A stretch of 54,213 nucleotides of DNA from an uncultured Porphyromonadaceae bacterium. GTDB taxonomy: Bacteria; Bacteroidota; Bacteroidia; Bacteroidales; Muribaculaceae. Below, one piece after another: positions 23,875-34,775 of the stretch. A program made the position numbers and the translations under genes. The notes below the pieces were generated by a model, which was given only the letters and a program-made list of their open reading frames with translations, was not told the origin of the DNA and searched no databases. Location of the stretch: positions 1 to 54,213 of the forward strand of contig CAMWXJ010000018.1 of assembly GCA_947178215.1 (NCBI GenBank). Reading direction: 5' to 3'. Each line of letters begins with the position of its first letter. Within the stretch, counting starts at the first letter, position 1.

Positions 23875-25929
23875 TCAGAGGAGCTTGACCGAACGGCTTA
23901 CGAACTGCGAGAGCGCTTCGCCGCGCAGCAGTCCGTTGGCAAGGAGAGCGAGGTCAATCACCTGCTTGACGAGAGGCTTACCAGAAGCCCACTCGGCCGA
24001 CTTCTTGTCGATGTCGTTGCGTGCGGCTGCGATGCGCTCTTCGAGCTGGGTCGACTGACCTTTCTGCTCATCGCTGAGTTTGCCGTCGGGTGCGGAGTCG
24101 CGGAGAGTTTTGAGCTCTGCGTTGAGGCGGTCGATTTCGGCTTGAAGAGGCTCGATAGCGGGAAGGAGCTCGGCCTTGGCTTCGTCGTCGATACGCTTGA
24201 CAGCGGGAGCCTCGGTGTTCACAATCATGTTGTAGCTGTCGGGCAACTCGCCGTAGAATGCCATTCCACCCTGCACTGCCGCCATCTCTTTCATGCGGCG
24301 CATATACTCGTTCTGGGTGAGGATAACAGGATTGGCGTCGGGGGTTACTGCCTCGAACGACACGATGAACTCCGTCTTGTCGATTGTCGGTGTAGAGCGG
24401 CGGAATACAGCGGTCATCATGTCGCGCTGGGCGGGAGTGAAGTCTACGGCTGCTTTCTTGTCATCGGCCTTCGGGATGAGGCGGTCTACGACATCGGAGT
24501 CGACACGCACGCAGCGAGTCTTTTCGACCTTGCTCTCGATAAGACCTACGAAGTGGCTGTCGAGCTGACCGTCCATTACCAGTACGTCATAACCGCGACC
24601 GGTGGCAGCCTTGATGTAGCTGTACTGTGCGGTGGGGTCGGTGGTGTAGAGATATACCACATTGCCGTCCTTGTCGGTCTGGGCGCCCTCTACGAGCTGA
24701 CGGTACTCCTCAAAAGTGTAGTAGTGCTCGTCGGTGTCTTTGAGAAGAGCGAACTTCTTGGCAGCGTCGTAGAACTTCTCGTCGGTGAGCATACCGTACT
24801 CGATGAATATCTTGATGTCGTCCCACTTCTTCTCGAAGTCGGCGCGGTCGGCCTTGAAGAGCTCTTCGAGGCGCGAAGCCACCTTTTTGGTGATGTAGCC
24901 CGAGATTTTCTTCACGGCCGAGTCGGCTTGCAGATACGAACGGCTCACGTTAAGGGGGATGTCGGGCGAGTCAATCACACCCTGGAGCAGCATCATGAAC
25001 TCGGGCACGACGCCCTCCACCGAGTCGGTGACATACACCTGGTTTGAGTAGAGCTGTATGCGGTTGCGGGTTACGTCGAAATTATTCTTTATCTTCGGGA
25101 AGTAGAGTATGCCTGTGAGAGTGAAAGGATAGTCGACATTGAGGTGAATCCAGAACAAGGGGTCGTCTTGGCCGGGATAGAGCTCGTGGTAGAAACGTAT
25201 ATAGTCGGCGTCGGTAAGCTCCGACGGCTTCTTTGTCCACTCCGGCTCGGTGTTGTTGACCACGTTGTCGCGGTCGGTGTCGGTCATTTTCCCGTCTTTC
25301 CACTCCTGCTCCTTGCCGAACACTACGGGTACGGGGAGGAAGCGACAATACTTTTTGAGGAGCGACTCAATCTCGCCGCGTTCGAGAAATTTGCGGCTCT
25401 CGTCGTCGATATACAGGATGATGTCGGTACCGCGCTCAGCGCGCTCGGCCGGCTCCATGGTGTATTCCGGACTGCCGTCGCAGGTCCAGCGCACGGCTTC
25501 GGCACCCTCTTTGTAGCTGAGGCTTACAATCTCCACTTTCTTGGCTACCATGAAAGCAGAATAGAAGCCGAGGCCGAAGTGACCGATGATTGTGGCGGCG
25601 GTGTCCTTATACTTGTTCAGGAACTCTTCGGCGCCTGAAAATGCTATTTGGTTAATATATTTGTCGATGTCCTCGGCCGTCATGCCGATGCCGTGGTCCG
25701 ACACCGTGAGTGTGCCCTTTTCGGGGTCGAGGCTCACGCTTACACGGAGCTCGCCCAGGCTGCCCTTGAACTCGCCGAACGAGCTGAGAGCGCGTATTTT
25801 CTGTGTGGCGTCGACGGCGTTGCTGACAAGCTCGCGGAGAAAAATCTCGTGGTCGCTATACAGGAATTTCTTGATTACGGGGAAGATATTTTCGGTAGTT
25901 ACCCCGATTTGTCCTTTCTGTTGACTCAT
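23875..25929 (-). CDS. htpG: Molecular chaperone HtpG (Hsp90)
   Basis: A 684-residue cytoplasmic Hsp90 homologue. The GHKL ATPase domain shows LRELVSNAVDATQKIR, DHGIGMTAEDI (D and G of the Bergerat fold) and IGHFGLGFYSAFMVA. The middle domain includes DYPFTLTGILYFPKI and NRIQLYSNQVYVTDS. A dimerising C-terminal domain follows. It folds and protects client proteins in an ATP-driven cycle, typically in heat stress. The first ATG at 25929 was chosen (MSQQKGQIGVTTENIFP). No TAnnTTTG box is found upstream; instead a sigma-54-like element lies at 26013-26030. A strong terminator follows at 23794-23843. Confidence 0.96.
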   Translation of the reverse strand: MSQQKGQIGVTTENIFPVIKKFLYSDHEIFLRELVSNAVDATQKIRALSSFGEFKGSLGELRVSVSLDPEKGTLTVSDHGIGMTAEDIDKYINQIAFSGAEEFLNKYKDTAATIIGHFGLGFYSAFMVAKKVEIVSLSYKEGAEAVRWTCDGSPEYTMEPAERAERGTDIILYIDDESRKFLERGEIESLLKKYCRFLPVPVVFGKEQEWKDGKMTDTDRDNVVNNTEPEWTKKPSELTDADYIRFYHELYPGQDDPLFWIHLNVDYPFTLTGILYFPKIKNNFDVTRNRIQLYSNQVYVTDSVEGVVPEFMMLLQGVIDSPDIPLNVSRSYLQADSAVKKISGYITKKVASRLEELFKADRADFEKKWDDIKIFIEYGMLTDEKFYDAAKKFALLKDTDEHYYTFEEYRQLVEGAQTDKDGNVVYLYTTDPTAQYSYIKAATGRGYDVLVMDGQLDSHFVGLIESKVEKTRCVRVDSDVVDRLIPKADDKKAAVDFTPAQRDMMTAVFRRSTPTIDKTEFIVSFEAVTPDANPVILTQNEYMRRMKEMAAVQGGMAFYGELPDSYNMIVNTEAPAVKRIDDEAKAELLPAIEPLQAEIDRLNAELKTLRDSAPDGKLSDEQKGQSTQLEERIAAARNDIDKKSAEWASGKPLVKQVIDLALLANGLLRGEALSQFVSRSVKLL

Positions 25930-26012
25930 ATATGTAAACTGGTTTGTCGTATTATATTCGTTAAGATGCGGAGGGCGGCAGTCTGAAAGCCACCCTTCAC
26001 ATATAACACCTC

Positions 26013-26030
26013 AGCAAATAAAATGCCACA
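26013..26030 (-). promoter_or_regulatory. Sigma-54-like -24/-12 promoter of htpG
   Basis: The reverse strand reads TGGCATTTTATTTGCT, one base off the consensus TGGCAC-N5-TTGCW, with the required 12-base offset between GG and GC. Transcription would start near 26003, about 73 bases before the ATG. Confidence 0.5.
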
Positions 26031-26042
26031 CGAGACGAGCCG

Positions 26043-27794
26043 TTATTTTTCTGCCATTTTGTCACCCGCCAGCATATTGTGACGTATTATCAGGTCGCTG
26101 ACATGACGGGCCGCGAGCAAATGCGGGTCGGAGGAACCGGTGCCGTCGCGCCTCACGGCCTCGCCCGGGTGGGCTTCCGACAGCAGACTCAAGCCCATGC
26201 CGCGCCATCTATACCCGCCCAGGCCCATGAGGTCGAGCACGGTGGTATAGGCATCCACCTGCCCCGCCTCTGCGTCGAGCACTCCGGGACGCGGCGAATT
26301 GACTACGATAAGCGGCGTATGCTCCACCGAGTCGACAATAGCGCCTGTTACGGCATCGGCAGTCATCGCGTCGCGGTACGACGCAAGCCCCTCGTGGTCG
26401 CCGGTTATCACAATGGTGATGCTGTCGGCGTCGGGGCGGCTACGCAGATATTTCACCAGCGGTTCGAGCGCACCGTCGACATAGTTCATGGCAGTGATGT
26501 AGTCGGCAAATTTGTCGGGATATTTGCCCGTAAGGTGGAGGCGACGACGCTCTTCGGGTATCTTCCACGGATTGTGGCCCGAATAGCCCACTATCTGCAC
26601 GTAAGCACGCTCCCCTTCCGGCATTATTTCGCCGCGGCGCATACAGTCGACAATCTGGCTGAACAGTGCGCCGTCGGCAAGCTTGGGCGGGTTGCCTATT
26701 TTCTCGGTCATTTTCCATGACGAGGCGTCGACAAGCGTGTCAATGCCGAACGAACGCGCCACCCTCGCCTGATTCCACACCGATGCCTTGTCGCCGGTGA
26801 GCAAATAGGAGCGGGCCGGCCCACTCTCTTTCATCGCTTTCGGCAGAGTGAAATAGATGTTTTCCGGGCGGCTCATCGCGGCCACGTCACGCTCCATTGG
26901 CAGCATGCCGGCGAGCAACAGCAACTGGGCGTCAATCGACCTGCCCGCCCCCACCTGTGTCACAAGTTTGGGGATGTAGGTTGTGGTACTGTCGGCAAGC
27001 AGCGAGTCAATAAAAGGCGTCACCCGCTGCCCCTCGATTTCGAGGCCGACAGGCCATGTCTCCAACGATTCAAGGAAGATATATACCAGGCTTCGTCCGG
27101 GGGCAATGGCCACGGACGCGCTGTCGGGGCGTCCCGACAGCGCAGCGTGCTCCGCGAGCCATCGGTCGACTTCGAGGCGCTGCGAGTCGGTGAGCGGCTC
27201 GGAGGCCGTCATGAGCTCCACTACCGGAGGGGCGGCAAGGGTGTAGACCACCGGCGGACAGTTGGCGTAATAACATTCCTGCGACAACTTGCGGATATGA
27301 GCCGCCGGTCCGCCATAGGGCAACGACGAGACAAAGGCGCCTACGCCGGTGGCCGCTAACGCGGCTCCCCACAGCCGCAACGGCTGGCGAGGGGTGCATT
27401 GACGGCGGCGCAACCACATCCACCCCGCCAGAACTTCAAGCGGAAGTATGATGTCGGTCCATGCGAGTGAGTCGGTCACGCTCCCCTTGAAGTCGGCCAG
27501 ATTGCCGGCCATGAGGTAGCTCGCCGCAGGTATGGCGGTGAAATAAGTGCGGTAGTACATCATATTGGCCGTCATGAAACCTATGATTATGAGCCACACC
27601 GCCGCCTGCACCCATGTGCGGCGCGGAACGAGGGCCGAGGGGAGCGACACCACGGTAGCCCCTAACAAAGCAAACAGCCACGTGGGCGCGAATCCGAGCG
27701 AGCGGAATGTGGTGAGCGAGCACCAGAGTATGTCGAATGTCAAAAAGATGAGAGCCGAGACGACCCACGCTGCGGCTAATCGTCCGGCTCCCAT
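26043..27794 (-). CDS. LTA-synthase-family sulfatase-fold membrane protein
   Basis: About 583 residues. Four or five hydrophobic segments occupy the first 140-150 residues. A periplasmic alkaline-phosphatase/sulfatase-fold domain follows. Metal-site markers are YIFLESLE (Glu ligand), VGAGRSIDAQ (Ser in place of the Thr nucleophile of Gram-positive LtaS), YSGHNPW (His) and ITGDHEGL (Asp-His). Relatives transfer phosphoglycerol or phosphoethanolamine from phospholipids to glycans or lipids. The acceptor here is unknown. The start at 27794 (MGAGRLAAAW) avoids overlap with clpC, whose stop is 16 bases upstream; in-frame starts at 27839 and 27863 lie inside the clpC end. It is probably cotranscribed with clpC. 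Confidence 0.82.
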   Translation of the reverse strand: MGAGRLAAAWVVSALIFLTFDILWCSLTTFRSLGFAPTWLFALLGATVVSLPSALVPRRTWVQAAVWLIIIGFMTANMMYYRTYFTAIPAASYLMAGNLADFKGSVTDSLAWTDIILPLEVLAGWMWLRRRQCTPRQPLRLWGAALAATGVGAFVSSLPYGGPAAHIRKLSQECYYANCPPVVYTLAAPPVVELMTASEPLTDSQRLEVDRWLAEHAALSGRPDSASVAIAPGRSLVYIFLESLETWPVGLEIEGQRVTPFIDSLLADSTTTYIPKLVTQVGAGRSIDAQLLLLAGMLPMERDVAAMSRPENIYFTLPKAMKESGPARSYLLTGDKASVWNQARVARSFGIDTLVDASSWKMTEKIGNPPKLADGALFSQIVDCMRRGEIMPEGERAYVQIVGYSGHNPWKIPEERRRLHLTGKYPDKFADYITAMNYVDGALEPLVKYLRSRPDADSITIVITGDHEGLASYRDAMTADAVTGAIVDSVEHTPLIVVNSPRPGVLDAEAGQVDAYTTVLDLMGLGGYRWRGMGLSLLSEAHPGEAVRRDGTGSSDPHLLAARHVSDLIIRHNMLAGDKMAEK

Positions 27795-27810
27795 CTTATT
27801 GGCAAAGAAC

Positions 27811-30435
27811 TTATTGTTCGGTTGCCTCTGCTGTATCATCAGGTTGCTGTTGTGCGGTTGCATGATGCATCGTTATCTTCTTTGCGTCGGCATCGAATCC
27901 TACCTCTATCACGCCGCCGGCTCCGGCAAGCTCGTCGGAATCGAGGAGCAGCTGGGCGAGCTCGTCCTCCAGATATTTCTGGATAGCGCGTTTGAGCGGG
28001 CGGGCACCGTACTGCGCATCGTAGCCGCGTTCAGCGATGAAGCTCTTGGCTTCCTCCGATATGCGCAGTTCATAGCCAAGCTCTGACATGCGGCGGTAGA
28101 AGCCGGCAAGCTCGATATCGATAATCTTGAATATCGACTCTTTCGACAGCTGGTCAAACATCACGATGTCGTCGATACGATTGAGGAACTCAGGCGAGAA
28201 TGCGCGGTTGAGCGCTTTCTGCAACACGCCGTGGGTGTAGTTCTTGTCGACCTCAGCGGTGGAGAAGCCCACGCCGCTGCCGAAATCCTTCAACTGGCGC
28301 GTGCCTATGTTGGAGGTCATGATTATTATCGTGTTCTTGAAGTCAATCTTGCGGCCGAGCGAATCGGTGAGGCGTCCTTCATCCATTACCTGGAGCAGGA
28401 TGTTGAACACATCGGGATGAGCCTTCTCAATTTCGTCGAGAAGCACTACCGAGTACGGACGGCGGCGCACCTTTTCAGTGAGCTGTCCGCCCTCTTCGTA
28501 ACCAACGTAGCCCGGAGGCGCGCCTACGAGGCGGCTCACCGTAAACTTCTCCATATACTCGCTCATGTCGATGCGTATGAGCGTGTCGGCGGAGTCAAAC
28601 AAATACTCGGCAAGGCGCTTGGCAAGATGGGTCTTGCCCACGCCGGTAGGACCGAGGAACATAAATGTACCGATAGGACGATTGGGGTCTTTGAGGCCCA
28701 CGCGATTACGCTGGATAGCCTTGACTATCTTGTCGATAGCCTCATCCTGGCCGATAATCTGGTTTTTGAGGGCCGGACCCATGGCGCGGAGTCGCTTACC
28801 CTCGGCCTGGGCGATACGCTGCACGGGCACGCCGGTCATCATAGCCACGACTTCGGCAACATTTTCCTCGTCGACCGTCTCGCGGTGGGTGGCTTGAAGC
28901 TCCTCCCAGCGCTGTTTGGCGACATCGAGGTCGGCCCTGAGCTGCTGCACACGGTCGCGGCTCGCGGCCGCACGCTCGAAGTCCTGCTGCTGCACGGCGA
29001 GATTCTTGCGGGTCTCCTCCTCGGCTATCTCGGCCTCGATTTTCTCTATCTCCTCGGGTACCGAGATATGCACCACATGTACACGCGAACCGGCCTCGTC
29101 GAGAGCGTCGATAGCCTTGTCAGGGAAGTTGCGGTCGCTGAGATAGCGGTCGGTGAGCTTGACGCAGGCGCGGAGTGCATCGTCGGTATATCTCACATTG
29201 TGGTGCTCCTCGTATTTATCCTTGATGTTGCCGAGGATAGTGAGGGTCTCTTCGGGAGTGGTAGGCTCGACCATGACCTTCTGGAAGCGGCGTTCGAGGG
29301 CGCCGTCCTTCTCTATGTTCTTGCGGTACTCGTCGAGAGTGGTGGCGCCGATGCACTGTATCTCGCCGCGAGCGAGGGCCGGTTTGAGCATATTGGCGGC
29401 GTCCATGGAGCCTTGCGCGTTGCCGGCACCCACGATAGTGTGGAGCTCATCGATAAAGAGTATCACATCCTTGTTCTTGGCGAGCTCGCCTACGATAGCC
29501 TTGACGCGCTCCTCAAACTGGCCGCGATATTTGGTGCCGGCCACAATCGAGGCCATGTCGAGCGACACCACGCGCTTGTTGAAGAGCACGCGACTGACCT
29601 TGCGCTGCACTATGCGCAGGGCAAGACCCTCCACTATGGCGCTCTTGCCTACGCCGGGCTCGCCTATAAGCACCGGATTGTTCTTCTTACGGCGGCTTAA
29701 TATCTGCGCCAGACGCTCTATCTCGGTCTCGCGCCCCACCACGGGGTCAAGCCGTCCCTGCTCGGCGGCAAGCGTCATGTCGTTGCCAAACTTGTCGAGC
29801 ACCGGCGTGTCGTTGCCTTTGCGGCCGGCGGACTGCTGTCGCTGAGCGGGTTGCGGACGGTCGCCGGGGCGCGGCTGCCTGGGGCCACCGGGCAGCTCGT
29901 CGTCATCATCGTCATCGTCGTCACCGAAAGCGGCGCCCGACACCGGCTCTTCGTTGCCGGCGGTTGCCGAGAGCGACTTCGACAAGGTGTTGTAGTTGAC
30001 TCCCGCGTTGATAAACGGAGTGAGGAAGTCGGCCCCGCTCTTCTCGCTGTTGTGGAAGATAGCGAGAAGCAGGTGCTCCACATCCACATCCTCGCTTTTG
30101 AGCATGCGCGCTTCAAGAACGGCCAGACGCACAAGGCGGTAGGCAGTCTCGCTCATAGCGATGGAGTCGGGCGAAGCCACGGGAGCGGCGGCCGGGGCCG
30201 AACCGTTCTCGTCGGTCTGATTGAAGAGGTACTCGTCAAGCTCCTGCTGAAGCCGATAGGCGGAAGTGCCGCTCGACAGTCGCTCGACGATATTAAACAC
30301 CTTGCCCCCGGGGTCGCGCATCAGCGACATGAGCAGGTGCGGAGGACACACCACGTTAGAGTTGTGGCGCACGGCTTCGCGCTTGCTGTTGCTGAGGGCT
30401 TCTTTGAGGGCAGGCCTGTAATTGATATTCATCAT
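27811..30435 (-). CDS. clpC: ATP-dependent Clp protease ATP-binding subunit ClpC
   Basis: An 874-residue AAA+ unfoldase. The Clp-N repeats come first ([19 protein letters not shown]). An acidic, proline-rich linker follows ([19 protein letters not shown]). D1 has Walker A GEPGVGKS and Walker [12 protein letters not shown] short middle domain with a UVR-like segment ([19 protein letters not shown]) marks ClpC rather than ClpB. D2 has [14 protein letters not shown] and [14 protein letters not shown]. It feeds substrates to ClpP, which is not in this window. The start is one of two adjacent ATGs at 30435/30432; a longer GTG frame adds an unrelated tail. A near-perfect sigma-54 element lies about 100 bases upstream. 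Confidence 0.92.
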   Translation of the reverse strand: MMNINYRPALKEALSNSKREAVRHNSNVVCPPHLLMSLMRDPGGKVFNIVERLSSGTSAYRLQQELDEYLFNQTDENGSAPAAAPVASPDSIAMSETAYRLVRLAVLEARMLKSEDVDVEHLLLAIFHNSEKSGADFLTPFINAGVNYNTLSKSLSATAGNEEPVSGAAFGDDDDDDDDELPGGPRQPRPGDRPQPAQRQQSAGRKGNDTPVLDKFGNDMTLAAEQGRLDPVVGRETEIERLAQILSRRKKNNPVLIGEPGVGKSAIVEGLALRIVQRKVSRVLFNKRVVSLDMASIVAGTKYRGQFEERVKAIVGELAKNKDVILFIDELHTIVGAGNAQGSMDAANMLKPALARGEIQCIGATTLDEYRKNIEKDGALERRFQKVMVEPTTPEETLTILGNIKDKYEEHHNVRYTDDALRACVKLTDRYLSDRNFPDKAIDALDEAGSRVHVVHISVPEEIEKIEAEIAEEETRKNLAVQQQDFERAAASRDRVQQLRADLDVAKQRWEELQATHRETVDEENVAEVVAMMTGVPVQRIAQAEGKRLRAMGPALKNQIIGQDEAIDKIVKAIQRNRVGLKDPNRPIGTFMFLGPTGVGKTHLAKRLAEYLFDSADTLIRIDMSEYMEKFTVSRLVGAPPGYVGYEEGGQLTEKVRRRPYSVVLLDEIEKAHPDVFNILLQVMDEGRLTDSLGRKIDFKNTIIIMTSNIGTRQLKDFGSGVGFSTAEVDKNYTHGVLQKALNRAFSPEFLNRIDDIVMFDQLSKESIFKIIDIELAGFYRRMSELGYELRISEEAKSFIAERGYDAQYGARPLKRAIQKYLEDELAQLLLDSDELAGAGGVIEVGFDADAKKITMHHATAQQQPDDTAEATEQ

Positions 30436-30533
30436 GTTTGTAAAAGGTTCCTTTCTGCTGTGTGGATGAATCAGTGTGCTATGCGTCATATGGAGTGTCA
30501 CGTTGACGCCCCACTATACATAACGCAATTAAC

Positions 30534-30550
30534 TGCAATAATTGTGCCAA
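30534..30550 (-). promoter_or_regulatory. Sigma-54 -24/-12 promoter of clpC
   Basis: The reverse strand reads TTGGCACAATTATTGCA. It matches the consensus TTGGCAC-N5-TTGCA exactly, with correct GG-to-GC spacing. Transcription would start near 30524, leaving a leader of about 88 bases. No TAnnTTTG box points toward clpC. Confidence 0.65.
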
Positions 30551-30571
30551 AAGTTCACGGCAACGTTTTTT

Positions 30572-30601
30572 ATACTCGCATAACAAGAAAAAGCAGAGTA
30601 T
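30572..30601. repeat. Inverted repeat upstream of the clpC sigma-54 element
   Basis: ATACTC (30572-30577) and GAGTAT (30596-30601) are separated by 18 bases. They lie roughly 50-78 bases upstream of the predicted clpC start point, a place where an activator could bind. With 6-base arms, chance is possible. Confidence 0.3.
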
Positions 30602-30638
30602 CGACCGGCGAAATTACTCATTTTTCATAAAAAAACAC

Positions 30639-30646
30639 TACCTTTG
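30639..30646 (+). promoter_or_regulatory. -7 promoter box of gyrA
   Basis: TACCTTTG matches TAnnTTTG; the -33 region is T-rich but lacks TTTG. It implies a leader of about 95 bases. Confidence 0.5.
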
Positions 30647-30689
30647 TATGATTTTTGCCCCATAGGGCATTAATACACATCACACCCCC

Positions 30690-30746
30690 CTCTCTTACGA
30701 GAGTCCGATTTACTTGATCCTTGAAAGTAAGTGATCCGATTTACTT
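30690..30746 (+). promoter_or_regulatory. Structured gyrA leader with a duplicated 12-base motif
   Basis: A small hairpin CTCTC-TTAC-GAGAG (30690-30703) is followed directly by TCCGATTTACTT (30704-30715). The same 12 bases recur at 30735-30746, ending on the base before the gyrA ATG. The repeat could be a binding site controlling translation or a recent duplication. Confidence 0.45.
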
Positions 30747-33395
<2,649 letters not shown>

Positions 33396-33424
33396 TCCCT
33401 CAATAACTATTCAATACCTATCAA

Positions 33425-34645
33425 ATGAAACGCATCAGCCTCATTTGCGCGGCACTCGCCGCCACTCTTTCGATGTCGGCTCAGAAGGCCCTCGTCGACG
33501 AGGTAAAGAACGATGTCAAGGCCAACTCAGCCAACGCTCAGGCTGCTATCCAGAAGATTCAGCCCGCCCTGACCAACCCCGAAAGCGCCCAGCAGGCTTA
33601 CACATGGTACACTGCCGGCGATGCTGCCCTCAAAGCTTATGACCACCTCCGCGCCCTCGAAGGTCTTAACCCCGCCGGACTCACCCCCGAGCAGAAGAAG
33701 ACCGCCGGCACCGACCTCAACCAGGCATTCGAATACTTCGTCAACGCTCTTCCCCTCGACCAGCAGCCCGATGCAAAGGGCAAGGTGAAACCCAAATACA
33801 CCAAGGACATCATGAAGGCGATGAGCAACAACTACCGCGAGTTCCAGCGTGCCGGCATCTACCTCTATGAGTCGCAGGATTATCCCGGCGCTATCAAGGC
33901 ATGGGACAACTACATCAACCTCCCCAATGACCCCCGCTTCGCCGACGCCAAAATCACCGCCGACCCCGACACCATCGTAGGCCAGATGATGTACTATCAG
34001 GCTCTCGCTATGTCGTTCAACAACGAGCCGGATAAGGCTGTGGCACGTCTCCGCGACGCCATCAATTCAGGCCTTAACGACATGGAAATCTATCAGAACG
34101 CTCTCGCCGTAGCTACACAGGCCGGCGACTCCGCCGCAATGATTGAGTTTGCCCAAAAGGGTTACGACAAGTACGGCGTGCAGAACATCGCGTTCATTGG
34201 CCAGCTCATCAACGACAAGCTCAACAAGGGCGACTTCAACGCTTGCGTAAACTACGTGAAGCAGGCCCTCAGCGGTAACGTCGACAGCGAGACCCAGGCT
34301 CAGCTCTATGACATCTTAGGCTGCATCGACGCCGAGCAGGGCAACAACGACGAGGCTTCCGCCAACTTCGCCAAGGCCGTAGAGCTCAACCCCAACTTCG
34401 CCAAGGGTTACTTCGACCAGGCCCGTATGGTATTCAACAAAGCCGTCAATGCATGGGATGATGCTGACGAAGCTACCCGCCAGAATGTTCTCACTCCCGA
34501 CATCAAGCGTGCCTGCTCCCTCTTCGAGAAGGCTTATGAGCTCGACGACGTAGCCATGTCGAGCGTCCCCGGCATCCTCTACCGCGCCTACTATCTCATC
34601 GAAGGCGAGGAGAGTCCCAACACCCAGAAGTGGCACAACATGTAA
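33425..34645 (+). CDS. Exported tetratricopeptide-repeat protein
   Basis: A 406-residue protein with a signal peptide (MKRISLICAALAATLSMSAQ). Mostly helical TPR-like repeats follow. The clearest units are AGIYLYESQDYPGAIKAWDNYI, QALAMSFNNEPDKAVARLRDAI and LGCIDAEQGNNDEASANFAKAVELNPNFA. The protein is Ala/Asn/Asp-rich, with the strongly biased codons of a well-expressed gene. TPR domains mediate protein-protein contacts; the partners are unknown. It lies 29 bases after gyrA and ends in a strong terminator, so it is likely cotranscribed with gyrA. The pairing looks typical of the order. Confidence 0.85.
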   Translation: MKRISLICAALAATLSMSAQKALVDEVKNDVKANSANAQAAIQKIQPALTNPESAQQAYTWYTAGDAALKAYDHLRALEGLNPAGLTPEQKKTAGTDLNQAFEYFVNALPLDQQPDAKGKVKPKYTKDIMKAMSNNYREFQRAGIYLYESQDYPGAIKAWDNYINLPNDPRFADAKITADPDTIVGQMMYYQALAMSFNNEPDKAVARLRDAINSGLNDMEIYQNALAVATQAGDSAAMIEFAQKGYDKYGVQNIAFIGQLINDKLNKGDFNACVNYVKQALSGNVDSETQAQLYDILGCIDAEQGNNDEASANFAKAVELNPNFAKGYFDQARMVFNKAVNAWDDADEATRQNVLTPDIKRACSLFEKAYELDDVAMSSVPGILYRAYYLIEGEESPNTQKWHNM

Positions 34646-34682
34646 TCGGCCTCAACTACCGGTTATGTGACACATAACACAA

Positions 34683-34730
34683 GGGCGGCGGCTTCCTGAC
34701 ATTAATGTGAGGGACCGCCGCCCCTCTTTT
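34683..34730 (+). terminator. Intrinsic terminator of the gyrA-TPR operon
   Basis: A nine-base GC stem (34683-34691 with 34715-34723), extended by TCC/GGA pairs inside, is followed by CTCTTTT. Confidence 0.8.
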
Positions 34731-34775
34731 CTGAAACTACCTTATTCCAACCACACAATCATCTATCACTCCACC

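Noticed and set aside
24142-25047. Open frame of 301 codons opposite htpG
   Set aside because: Antisense shadow of an Hsp90 gene; composition reflects the opposite strand's codon bias.
28231-29700. Long open frame (489 codons) on the + strand inside clpC
   Set aside because: It is fully antisense to clpC, whose domains are unmistakable. The frame is an effect of GC-biased codons, and its translation is low-complexity with no family features.
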